Below the pieces are notes generated by a model. The model worked only from the letters and a program-made list of their open reading frames with translations, was not told the DNA's origin and made no database searches. DNA of 40,891 bases, taken from NCBI GenBank assembly GCA_021813585.1, contig JAKAJV010000072.1:1-40891 (forward strand), read 5' to 3'. The DNA is from Bacteroidota bacterium (lineage in GTDB: Bacteria > Bacteroidota > Ignavibacteria > Ignavibacteriales > Ignavibacteriaceae). Positions 33,052 to 40,891 of the stretch are shown piece by piece. Numbering within the stretch: the stretch's first letter is position 1; each line of letters starts with the position of its first letter. A program made the position numbers and the translations under genes.

Positions 33052-35283
33052 TTACCTCTCCCGTATTTTCCTTCGAATTCTTATCAGTGTATCCGGGTTT
33101 GCCGGACTTTTTTGAGGCAGCAGCTCTGGCCTTTGCAGCCGCTTCCTTTCTTCTTCTTTAACCTTCTCCACATTATCAATGTTCTCTGCGGTGTTCACTC
33201 CCGCTTTAGCAACTGTATCTACCTTAGCGGCAACAGCATTAGTCCCGGGCAGTTTTGTGCCGGATTTTAGAGAGTCGGTTTTTGCAGAAGCCAGCTTAAG
33301 CGAGTCTTCTTGAGCCTTCTTCAGTCTGGCCAGTTCAGTCCTGTAAAATGTAAGTTCCGGAAGAACGCTTGCCGCGTACACAGACTGCGGGAACTCCGAA
33401 GTAAGAGAATCATAAATAACTGCCGCCGAATCCCTCAGGTTCAATTTGTTTTCCAGTATCCACCCCGTTGCATACAAAGCCTTGGCAGCGTAAGGGGATT
33501 TCCGGTGAGTAATATAAATGTTATAAAATTCGGTTAGGGATGAATCGTAATTGCGGCTCATCATTTTCTTTTCGGCTTCGGCATAAAGCGGCATTGCCGG
33601 GTCGTAATTAAAGTCTATAAGCGGCTTGTGCAGCTTTGTAGCAGCCGCATTCACAATGCTCTCTTTCTTATAATTATCGTAGATGATATTGAACAGGCTG
33701 TCGGCTTTAACGGAATCGTTCAAGGTAGAGTAATAGCTGCCCATAGCAAACAGCACTCTCGCCTGGTAGGGCGTGCCAGGGTAATTAGTCAATATATCGT
33801 AGTAATATTTATAAGCGGAATCCTGCATATTGAACTCGGTGAACAGCAGGTTGCCCAGTTCAAACTCTGCTTTAACCAGCCGGTTAGTAAGGGAGTCCAG
33901 GGGCATTGTAGGCCGCTTGGGCTCTATTAAAGGAGGTAAGTTCTGCAGCTCGGACTCAACCGGTTTCTGGTTGGGTATAATCTGCTGTCTGTTTCTGGCT
34001 GCAAGAGAATCTTTACCTTCTAGTTCAAGCTTTATCTTGGCGAATTTCTGCTGCTCTTCCCTCGCTTTAAGGCTGTCCGCATAAGCCAGAGAATCTCTTT
34101 TGAAAGCCGTTGAATCTACCGCGTAAAGGATTTGTGTTTTGCTGTTGTTTACCTCGGCAATCTTTGTTTGATAGGATTTTAAAAGATCGCCCTGCGTTCT
34201 TGCATCCGTTATGTATTTTACAGGAGCTGTAGAGGTTACCACCTTGCCGAAGTAAGTCGAAGCGCTGTCGAAGTTACCGAAATTATTCAAATACAAATAA
34301 GCCAGCTCGTAGCTTGCTATGCCAGAGCTTGGGGTACGGGCATAGGCGGTATCTACATATTGAAGCTGGTCCATTGCGTCCTTAACATTGTCCATCTTAA
34401 TAAGGGTGAGTCCGCGCTGCAAGTCGATTACTGCTAGCGAATCGGAATATTTTTGCTGCCGCTTCAGCCTGTCGAAAATATCCAGCGCCTGCTGGTTCTG
34501 GTTATCATTCCGGAGAGCTTTGCCTAATGCAAGCAGGGCATTAAACTGTATTTCGAAGGTCGGTGAATATTTGCTGACATTTTCAAATGCTTTAATTGCG
34601 TTCTTATTGTCCTGCACCCGTTCATAAAGCTTACCAAGCTCTAAAGATACTTCGGCATTAACCTCGGAGTTTTTAGAGACCGATAGGAACTGGTTCGTCA
34701 GATCAATGGCGCCGGCGTAGTCCTGCTGGATTATCTTATATTTTATCTCTTCAATAAAAGCATCCTCTACAATCGAGCGCTCATCATCTTTAAGCGCTTT
34801 TTCTCTAACATCCTTTAAAGTTGCAAGGCCTTCGCTGAACTGCCGAAGCCGCATTTGAGATTTTCCCACCCAGAGCTCGGCTGTAAGAAGCATTATGCCT
34901 TTAGGCTGCCTGGCTATAAGCTCGTTAAACTTTCTTAATGCTTTAAGATAGTTTGCCTGGTAGTAAAAGCTTTTTCCCAGCATAAGCAGTGCATCGTTTA
35001 CAAAGCCGCTGTTGGAATGGAACTGGAGAATTTGAGAGCATTTTTCCACAACCTTAGTAAGCTGGGTGCTGGCGCTCTGCGGCAGAATTAAATCCTGTGT
35101 TGAAAATAAATCCCTCTTTTGAGAGTTTATGTCTTTCTCAGCCTGGCTGAAAGCATCCGAGGCGTTGTAATACAGATTGAAATACGTCGTAAAATCGGCC
35201 CACACGCCGCACCCGAAGAACAGCGCCGAAGGTGCGATAATCAACAACGATTTTAAAACAAACAAATGAATTTTATTTTGCAT
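33052..35283 (-). CDS. Large TPR lipoprotein, PorW/SprE-like
   Basis: A 743-residue protein with a lipoprotein signal ending at C25 in ALFFGCGVW. The segment that follows, TTYFNLYYNASDAFSQAEKDI, resembles the N-terminus of PorW/SprE, the lipoprotein needed for type IX secretion and gliding in Bacteroidota. About ten TPR-like units follow, interrupted by a polar, charged middle region (about 385-450), and the C-terminus is basic and proline-rich (RPELLPQKSPANPD). The start is ATG. If the match is right it acts in the periplasm, linked to the outer membrane. An alternative is a general TPR outer-membrane assembly lipoprotein. No other secretion gene is adjacent. Confidence 0.65.
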   Translation of the reverse strand: MQNKIHLFVLKSLLIIAPSALFFGCGVWADFTTYFNLYYNASDAFSQAEKDINSQKRDLFSTQDLILPQSASTQLTKVVEKCSQILQFHSNSGFVNDALLMLGKSFYYQANYLKALRKFNELIARQPKGIMLLTAELWVGKSQMRLRQFSEGLATLKDVREKALKDDERSIVEDAFIEEIKYKIIQQDYAGAIDLTNQFLSVSKNSEVNAEVSLELGKLYERVQDNKNAIKAFENVSKYSPTFEIQFNALLALGKALRNDNQNQQALDIFDRLKRQQKYSDSLAVIDLQRGLTLIKMDNVKDAMDQLQYVDTAYARTPSSGIASYELAYLYLNNFGNFDSASTYFGKVVTSTAPVKYITDARTQGDLLKSYQTKIAEVNNSKTQILYAVDSTAFKRDSLAYADSLKAREEQQKFAKIKLELEGKDSLAARNRQQIIPNQKPVESELQNLPPLIEPKRPTMPLDSLTNRLVKAEFELGNLLFTEFNMQDSAYKYYYDILTNYPGTPYQARVLFAMGSYYSTLNDSVKADSLFNIIYDNYKKESIVNAAATKLHKPLIDFNYDPAMPLYAEAEKKMMSRNYDSSLTEFYNIYITHRKSPYAAKALYATGWILENKLNLRDSAAVIYDSLTSEFPQSVYAASVLPELTFYRTELARLKKAQEDSLKLASAKTDSLKSGTKLPGTNAVAAKVDTVAKAGVNTAENIDNVEKVKEEERKRLQRPELLPQKSPANPDTLIRIRRKIRER

Positions 35284-35337
35284 AAAGGAAGCTAAAAAAG
35301 ATTGTAAAAAAGTAAAAGGTAAAATATCCTGACTGTC

Positions 35338-35506
35338 GAGAGTGTTGCAGAACTACTATGCTGCAATGCTCTCTGCCGGCACCTGTCTATCGAGCCTGTT
35401 GCACAACTCGAGTGCAGGGCAGTCATGGTCCAAACCATGACTGAATTGTGAGTTTTTTATGTCACGGAATGGTCCGTGACATCCCAGTTTTACAGTTCTG
35501 CAACAC
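35338..35506. repeat. Multi-hairpin structured element with alternative pairing
   Basis: The outer arms GTGTTGCAGAACT (35342-35354) and AGTTCTGCAACAC (35494-35506) are perfect 13-mers. Inside are two perfect 10-bp hairpins with four-base loops: 35420-35443 (CAGTCATGGT/ACCATGACTG) and 35459-35482 (ATGTCACGGA/TCCGTGACAT). The left outer arm can instead join a local 13-bp hairpin (35338-35350 with 35361-35373, two G-T pairs), which excludes the outer stem. It lies between the TPR lipoprotein start and the glnB stop. It may be a mobile miniature element or a structured RNA. Confidence 0.75.
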
Positions 35507-35568
35507 GGAGGTTGACCAGAAAGTAATTTTCAATGAATAAATAATAATTTTTATGAATATTGAAATAT

Positions 35569-35719
35569 CTTAACCTCACTCTAGTCTCTCTCCTGCCAGG
35601 AGAGAGACTTATTGCCAACAAAACGATTTATGATAATATTCTGTCAGAATTATTTACATTAAGTCACTAACTTTTATAAGCCTTTCTCCTTTTAGGAGAA
35701 GGGTTGGGATGAGGTTAAG
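35569..35719. repeat. Paired REP/MITE-like element with terminal inverted repeats
   Basis: The ends are CTTAACCTCA (35569-35578) and TGAGGTTAAG (35710-35719). Just inside each end is a hairpin: GTCTCTCTCCT-GCC-AGGAGAGAGAC (35584-35608) and CCTTTCTCCT-TTT-AGGAGAAGGG (35681-35703, one G-T pair). The centre is AT-rich without a frame. The CCTCA...CTCTCC pattern recalls widespread REP elements. Together with the element at 35338-35506 it accounts for most of the 506-bp gap upstream of the TPR lipoprotein gene. Confidence 0.75.
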
Positions 35720-35789
35720 GATAATCTCCAATTTTAATGTTTGAATATTTGTTCATTCAGTTTTTACTTCCTGGTCAACATAGCAGCAT

Positions 35790-36140
<351 letters not shown>

Positions 36141-39100
36141 TTATTTACCGTGACAGTGTTTATATTTCTTTCCGCTGCCACACGGGCACGGATCGTTTCT
36201 GCCTATCTTTTCGGCTACCTGAACCGGCTGCGGTTTCCCAGCAACCTGCTCACCGCCGCCGTCTCCGCCGCTGCTGCCGCTCATGCCTATATTGTCGGTG
36301 CTTTGCTTAATCTCTCTAAACCTTGCAGCCGGCTGTCTTCTTCTCTTTGTCTGAACTTCTTCCGGCGCCTGGGGGAAGAATTTGAATGCGAATGAGATTA
36401 CCTCATCCCTTATCAAAGTAATAAGCTGCTCGAACAATTTAAAGGCTTCCACTTTGTATTCTACAAGAGGATCTTTCTGTCCGTATGCTCTTAATCCGAT
36501 CCCTTCTTTAAGATCGTCCATTTCCCGCAGGTGCTCTTTCCATTTATGGTCTATTACGCTTAGCACTGCAAACCTTTCAAGTCTTGCCATAAGCTCAGAG
36601 CCGAGCATCTCTTCCTTCTTTTTGTAGAAGGTGCGGGCTGCGTTCATAACTCTTTCAGTAATTCCTTCCTTGCCCAGCTTCTCAAATTCCACCGGCTCCA
36701 GAGGGAACTCGATTAGGAAATTGTGCAGCATTTTTTCTTTAATGTTATCTGCAAGAACATCGTCAAAGCTTTCATCAACAACCTGCTGGACGTAATCTTC
36801 CAGCATCTCGAATATTTCGGCTTTCAGCCTGTCGCCCTGCAAGGCACGCTTCCTCCTGGTATAAATAACCTCGCGCTGCTGGTTCATTGTGTCGTCATAC
36901 TCTAGCAGCCTTTTACGAATCGAGAAGTTGTTCTCTTCAACTTTTTTCTGGGCGCGCTCAACCGATTTGGTTATAAGCCTGTGCTCAATAACTTCGCCGT
37001 CCTGAATGCCCATTCTCTGCATTACCGAGGAAATCCTTTCGCTGCCGAAGAGCCGCATAAGATCGTCTTCAAGAGAAAGGCAAAATTTAGTAGAACCCGG
37101 ATCGCCCTGGCGTCCGGAACGCCCTCTTAACTGGCGGTCAATTCGCCTGGATTCATGCCGTTCAGTTCCGAGGATAAACAGGCCTCCTCTATCCCTAACG
37201 CCTGCGCCCAGCTTAATATCGGTTCCGCGGCCTGCCATGTTGGTGGCAATTGTAACCGCGCTTATCTCGCCGGCGTGAGCAACTATTTCCGCTTCCCGCT
37301 GATGCTGCTTGGCGTTCAATACATTATGCTGTATGCCTTTTCTCTTAAGCATTCTGCTTATTGTTTCGGAAACTTCAACGGAAGTTGTACCGACAAGTAC
37401 CGGTCTGCCTTCCTTGCGCAGCTGTTCTATCTGGTCTATAACTGCGTTATATTTTTCTCTTTTGGTTTTAAAAATCGCATCGTTAAGGTCGTCTCTAACT
37501 ACCGGCTTGTTTGTAGGGACAACTACTACTTCAAGCTTGTATATTTCGTAGAACTCCCCTTCTTCGGTTTCTGCCGTTCCGGTCATTCCCGCCAGCTTGT
37601 TGTACATCCTGAAATAATTCTGGAGAGTAATGGTAGCCAGTGTTTGGGTATCCTTTTCAACTTTTACATTTTCCTTAGCCTCTATAGCCTGGTGAAGCCC
37701 GTCGGAATATCTTCTACCTGGCAGTACGCGGCCAGTAAATTCGTCTACAATTGCTATCTTGCCTTCTTCGGTAACAACGTATTCAACATCTTTTTCGAAA
37801 AGTGTGTAGGCTTTAAGAAGCTGATGAATTGTATGGATCCTATCGCTGCTTTCGGAGTACCGGTTGTAAAGTGCATCTTTCTTTTTTAGCTTCTGCTCAT
37901 CGTTAAGGCTGGGGTCGTTTTCCAGTTTGCTTATTTCGGTGCCCAGATCGGGAAGAACGAAAAAGTCTTTCTCCATGCCGCTGCCTCTTGCCAGCTCTTC
38001 TCTTCCTTTTTCAGTAATATCTATCGTATTATTTTTCTCATCAATAACAAAGTAAAGCTCATCGTCAATAATATACATGTTCTTTGCTTTTTCACGCAGG
38101 TATTCCATTTCGGTGGACTGCATGAGCTTTTTAAAAACCGGCTCGCTTAGGACTTTTGCAAGCTTGTTGTTCTTAGGCAGCCCCCTGTAGGCTCTTAATA
38201 GCAATATGCCTGCCTGATTTGTATTGTCCTTTCCGTCCGTGTTTAATAGGCTCTCAGCCTCCTGAACAATCTTAGCGACAAAATTGGATTGAAGCCTGAA
38301 CAATTTCTCCACCCTCGGCTTCATCTCATCAAATCTCTGGTCGTCAACTTCGACCGGACCGGAAATAATTAAAGGAGTCCGAGCTTCATCGATAAGGACT
38401 GAGTCAACCTCGTCAACGATAGCGTAGTTATGGCCTCTCTGTACTTGAAATTCCTTTTCAACCGCCATGTTATCGCGCAGGTAATCGAAGCCGAACTCGT
38501 TATTGGTACCGTAAGTAATATCGCAGTTGTAATGTTTTTTCCTTTCGTCGGGGTCCATTGTATTAAGGATAACGCCTACGGTTAGCCCGTGGAACTTATA
38601 AATTTCGCCCATCCACTCGCTGTCGCGTAGAGCCAGGTAATCGTTAACCGTAACCAGGTGTACACCTCTGCCGGTTAGCGCGTTTAAATAAATGGGAAGG
38701 GTTGCAACTAAAGTCTTTCCTTCACCCGTAGCCATTTCTGCAATTTTACCCTGGTGAAGAACGATGCCGCCTAAAAGCTGAACGTCGTACGGAACCATAT
38801 CCCAGGTTATTTTATTGCCTGCAACAGTCCAGGTTTTTCCCAGAAGCCTTTCGCAGGTGCTTTTAACTACGGCAAAGGCTTCGGGCAGAATTTCATCGAG
38901 GACTTCTTCATACTTGTCGTTAAGCTCTTCTTCAATGCCGTCAATCTTTTCGTGTATTTCATGTATATCTACATCTTCATTTGATTGAAGCTGCAGTTTA
39001 AGATCGTTAAGCTGTTGCAAAAGCTCGGCTGTGTGTTCCTGGATTTTATTCTTAAACTCCTGGGTCTTTGCTCTCAATTCGTCGTCGGTTAAAAGCTTTA

Positions 39101-39200
39101 TTTTTTCATATTCTTCCTTTATCTCCTCAACAACAGGCCAGAGCAGTTTCAAATCTTTAACTTGTTTATCGCCAAATATCTTCTTAATAATACTTTTCAT
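36141..39200 (-). CDS. secA: Preprotein translocase ATPase SecA
   Basis: A 1019-residue motor that drives preproteins through SecYEG. The Walker A segment is [11 protein letters not shown] (G159-K162). The DEAD-like motif is [17 protein letters not shown]. The later helicase motifs [13 protein letters not shown] and [11 protein letters not shown] are intact. The C-terminal zinc-binding [14 protein letters not shown] tail, which contacts SecB or ribosomes, closes the protein. It is longer than E. coli SecA (901 residues). The additions are a helical stretch at about 55-100 and an insert after the DEAD motif at about 290-400, as in Bacteroidota. The start is ATG. glnB follows after 12 nt. Confidence 0.97.
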   Translation of the reverse strand: MKSIIKKIFGDKQVKDLKLLWPVVEEIKEEYEKIKLLTDDELRAKTQEFKNKIQEHTAELLQQLNDLKLQLQSNEDVDIHEIHEKIDGIEEELNDKYEEVLDEILPEAFAVVKSTCERLLGKTWTVAGNKITWDMVPYDVQLLGGIVLHQGKIAEMATGEGKTLVATLPIYLNALTGRGVHLVTVNDYLALRDSEWMGEIYKFHGLTVGVILNTMDPDERKKHYNCDITYGTNNEFGFDYLRDNMAVEKEFQVQRGHNYAIVDEVDSVLIDEARTPLIISGPVEVDDQRFDEMKPRVEKLFRLQSNFVAKIVQEAESLLNTDGKDNTNQAGILLLRAYRGLPKNNKLAKVLSEPVFKKLMQSTEMEYLREKAKNMYIIDDELYFVIDEKNNTIDITEKGREELARGSGMEKDFFVLPDLGTEISKLENDPSLNDEQKLKKKDALYNRYSESSDRIHTIHQLLKAYTLFEKDVEYVVTEEGKIAIVDEFTGRVLPGRRYSDGLHQAIEAKENVKVEKDTQTLATITLQNYFRMYNKLAGMTGTAETEEGEFYEIYKLEVVVVPTNKPVVRDDLNDAIFKTKREKYNAVIDQIEQLRKEGRPVLVGTTSVEVSETISRMLKRKGIQHNVLNAKQHQREAEIVAHAGEISAVTIATNMAGRGTDIKLGAGVRDRGGLFILGTERHESRRIDRQLRGRSGRQGDPGSTKFCLSLEDDLMRLFGSERISSVMQRMGIQDGEVIEHRLITKSVERAQKKVEENNFSIRKRLLEYDDTMNQQREVIYTRRKRALQGDRLKAEIFEMLEDYVQQVVDESFDDVLADNIKEKMLHNFLIEFPLEPVEFEKLGKEGITERVMNAARTFYKKKEEMLGSELMARLERFAVLSVIDHKWKEHLREMDDLKEGIGLRAYGQKDPLVEYKVEAFKLFEQLITLIRDEVISFAFKFFPQAPEEVQTKRRRQPAARFREIKQSTDNIGMSGSSGGDGGGEQVAGKPQPVQVAEKIGRNDPCPCGSGKKYKHCHGK

Positions 39201-39340
39201 CTAAATTGATTCTCCGTTGGATAAATTGAATTCAAAATTAACCATTGAGGGTATGAAATGCAATTTAGGAAATCATGATGGGTGTGCGACAAAAATGTTA
39301 CATCTATTAAAATTGTTACTAAAATGATTATAAACAATAT

Positions 39341-39514
39341 ATCGTCCCTACGGGATTTTGGTTTGTGTTGGTAATGTCTGCCCATAAATATATCGTCCCT
39401 ACGGGACTTGCTAATAGTTATTAATTCCTTTTCAGTTACCTTTTGTCCCGGAAGGGACAAAATATTTTTAGAATATACAAATCGAAAGCATACCAAAGTC
39501 CCGTAGGGATGGTA
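39341..39514. repeat. Cluster of GTCCC-TAC-GGGAC family palindromes
   Basis: Four related small palindromes fall within 175 bp. GTCCC-TAC-GGGAT is at 39344-39356 and GTCCC-TAC-GGGAC at 39395-39407, both preceded by ATATATC. TTTTGTCCC-GGAA-GGGACAAAA is at 39441-39462. GTCCC-GTA-GGGAT, in reverse orientation and flanked by TACC/GGTA, is at 39498-39510. The 435-bp gap between secA and the last gene holds only these; the 132-codon frame across them (39197-39595, minus) is not a credible protein. Confidence 0.75.
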
Positions 39515-39635
39515 TAGCAAGACTTTTATATAAAGCTTTTTATAAAAAATTTTTATAATTTGTTCTGTAAATCTATGGCAATATCCGTTCTTCATTTATT
39601 TAAATGAATTTGTAAAATTATTAAGAGGGGCCAAA

Positions 39636-40874
39636 ATGAAAAATGTTTTTATTTACTTAATTATTTTTTCAACGGTCATTTCGATAAATACCGCAAATGC
39701 CCAATCAAATATCAAAACATGGACTCAAGCTACAGTTCAAGATTTTTCTCAAAATCAATTGATAGATTTATTAGTTACAAACGCCTCAGGCGGCGAAGTA
39801 CAGTTTCCAAGGCCGTTACAAAAAATCGTTCAAGATTATAAAGATAATTCCGCTCCAATGTTTACAGCAAAAGACAGCTCCGGGAATTATATCAGAACCT
39901 GGGTTGAAGGCGGAAATGTATACGTAAAAAAATATTCGACTGAAGGAAGAGAGATTACAAAAAACATTCGGGTAAATGAAGTTGATGGAATTGCCGGACA
40001 GGATGGGAAAAGCAGAGTTGCTACGTTTAACGATGGTACGTATTTGGTTGTATGGGCTGATATTGGATATAATCCAAAAGGAAATGATTATAATATTTAC
40101 GGACAGATTCTTAAAAATGATTCGGTTAAGGTCGGAAACAATTTTAAAATAAATCACGTACCGAACATAAGTGCACGCATACCTACTATACTGGCAAATA
40201 AATTTGACCAGACGTTCTGGATATTTTATTCCCTAAATATCCCTAATATTTATGATAGGTATAAAATATATGTTCAGAAAAGAGATAAGAACGGCAATAA
40301 TTTAAGCGATACACTTTATTTAAATCAATCAAGTATAACAACTACAGAAGGAAGTCCATCGGTTGCACAAAACGAAAAAGGATTTAGTGTTGCCTGGTGG
40401 GGCGCAAATAGTAATTCTAGTTTATACTGCGATATTTATTTCAGGAATTTTAATTCTAACGGCACTCCTTTGGGTGATATTATAAAAGTAAATGACGATA
40501 CACTAAACCATTGCCAGCTTAATCCTTCTTTATGTTTTGATAATAAATCTAATTTGCTAATTGTTTGGGGCGACCAAAGAGATCAGGATACAACATCTTT
40601 TACAGTAGTTTTTAATATTTATGGGCAAATGTACGATAGTTCGGGAACTAAAATAAGCAACAATATTAGACTGCAAGACTCTTCGTACACAGGGATGCAA
40701 CCATTTATAGAATTTACTCAAAACGAATTCCAATTAACATGGACATCTTACAATGGATATGGTGGGTATAATACTTTTGTAAATAGATGGAAATTCCATC
40801 CGATCTATTACGGAGAAATGATCTCAAAGATTTTTGATGCCGGTCCATCAAGTAAAAACTTAGGAAAAATATAA
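39636..40874 (+). CDS. Secreted beta-propeller-like protein, frame ends near window edge
   Basis: A 412-residue protein with a clear signal peptide (MKNVFIYLIIFSTVISINTANA, cleavage before QSN) and an AGAGGGG ribosome site. The body has degenerate repeats of the kind VVWADIGYNPKGNDYNIYGQ and IVWGDQRDQDTTSF...NIYGQMYDSSGT. These are typical of extracellular propeller-like proteins of this lineage that often end in a type IX secretion sorting domain. No such domain is seen here: the frame stops at 40874, shortly after KIFDAG, a motif that usually opens a further domain. The stop follows an A5 run, so a frameshift or a real end are both possible. Function unknown. Confidence 0.68.
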   Translation: MKNVFIYLIIFSTVISINTANAQSNIKTWTQATVQDFSQNQLIDLLVTNASGGEVQFPRPLQKIVQDYKDNSAPMFTAKDSSGNYIRTWVEGGNVYVKKYSTEGREITKNIRVNEVDGIAGQDGKSRVATFNDGTYLVVWADIGYNPKGNDYNIYGQILKNDSVKVGNNFKINHVPNISARIPTILANKFDQTFWIFYSLNIPNIYDRYKIYVQKRDKNGNNLSDTLYLNQSSITTTEGSPSVAQNEKGFSVAWWGANSNSSLYCDIYFRNFNSNGTPLGDIIKVNDDTLNHCQLNPSLCFDNKSNLLIVWGDQRDQDTTSFTVVFNIYGQMYDSSGTKISNNIRLQDSSYTGMQPFIEFTQNEFQLTWTSYNGYGGYNTFVNRWKFHPIYYGEMISKIFDAGPSSKNLGKI

Positions 40875-40891
40875 TGTCGGCAATCATTATC

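Noticed and set aside
37155-37889. A 244-codon plus-strand frame inside secA
   Set aside because: Antisense shadow of the conserved helicase motifs of SecA.
39197-39595. A 132-codon minus-strand frame upstream of secA
   Set aside because: It runs across the GTCCC palindrome cluster, has a low-complexity composition shaped by those repeats, and overlaps the secA start. No family features.

Overview
The window looks like chromosomal DNA of an Ignavibacteria-like member of the Bacteroidota/Chlorobi group. This is an inference, because no rRNA is present. It rests on three things: the long SecA with an extra helicase-region insert, the two ferredoxins with the insert-bearing 2[4Fe-4S] layout seen in that group, and a large TPR lipoprotein resembling the type IX secretion/gliding protein PorW/SprE. 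Intergenic DNA is AT-rich and carries many small palindromic repeats. I see no tRNA, rRNA, CRISPR array, transposase, integrase or phage gene. Most of the window is housekeeping sequence.

Layout. (1) 1-7433: a fatty-acid degradation block on the minus strand (fadD-like acyl-CoA ligase, fadN-like bifunctional dehydrogenase/hydratase, thiolase). It is divergent from an XRE/ScfR-type regulator, and the shared promoter region holds a perfect 14-bp palindrome touching a plausible -35 box. (2) 7482-13922: a minus-strand housekeeping run of thioesterase, threonine aldolase, lnt, dedA, ispF, acylphosphatase, EamA exporter and era, with lnt to eamA joined by tiny overlaps or gaps. (3) 13923-16040: a repeat-bearing spacer, an ECF sigma/membrane anti-sigma pair, a divergent small membrane protein and a strong bidirectional terminator. 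(4) 16062-21399: redox and cofactor genes (trxB, a DUF6687-like protein, queG, a Rieske protein, an MBL hydrolase and two paralogous ferredoxins, each with its own terminator). (5) 21591-26587: a TPM/LemA envelope pair, then an operon of acyl-CoA dehydrogenase, an exported YidD-like protein and two paralogous TPR membrane proteins. (6) 26814-28506: two plus-strand RNA methyltransferase genes (rlmN, SpoU/TrmH). (7) 28507-35283: a long imperfect inverted repeat, two tandem paralogous beta-propeller-like lipoproteins, an AlbA_2/Schlafen-type protein, a GT51 transglycosylase and the PorW/SprE-like lipoprotein. (8) 35284-40891: two complex repeat elements, glnB directly behind secA, a GTCCC-TAC-GGGAC repeat cluster, and a secreted protein whose frame closes 17 nt before the window edge.

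How the parts work together. The fad block, the acyl-CoA dehydrogenase and the thioesterase cover acyl-CoA turnover. Lnt, DedA, MtgA, YidD, LemA/TPM, SecA and the PorW/SprE-like protein serve envelope biogenesis and secretion. TrxB, the ferredoxins, QueG and the Rieske protein handle electrons.

I found no obvious defence island or biosynthetic cluster. The least conventional signals are: the nested alternative-pairing element at 35338-35506; the 148-bp inverted repeat at 28619-28766; the exported YidD with two TPR/PGxGxFYT partner proteins; the fad operator architecture; and a -24/-12-like promoter in front of one ferredoxin.
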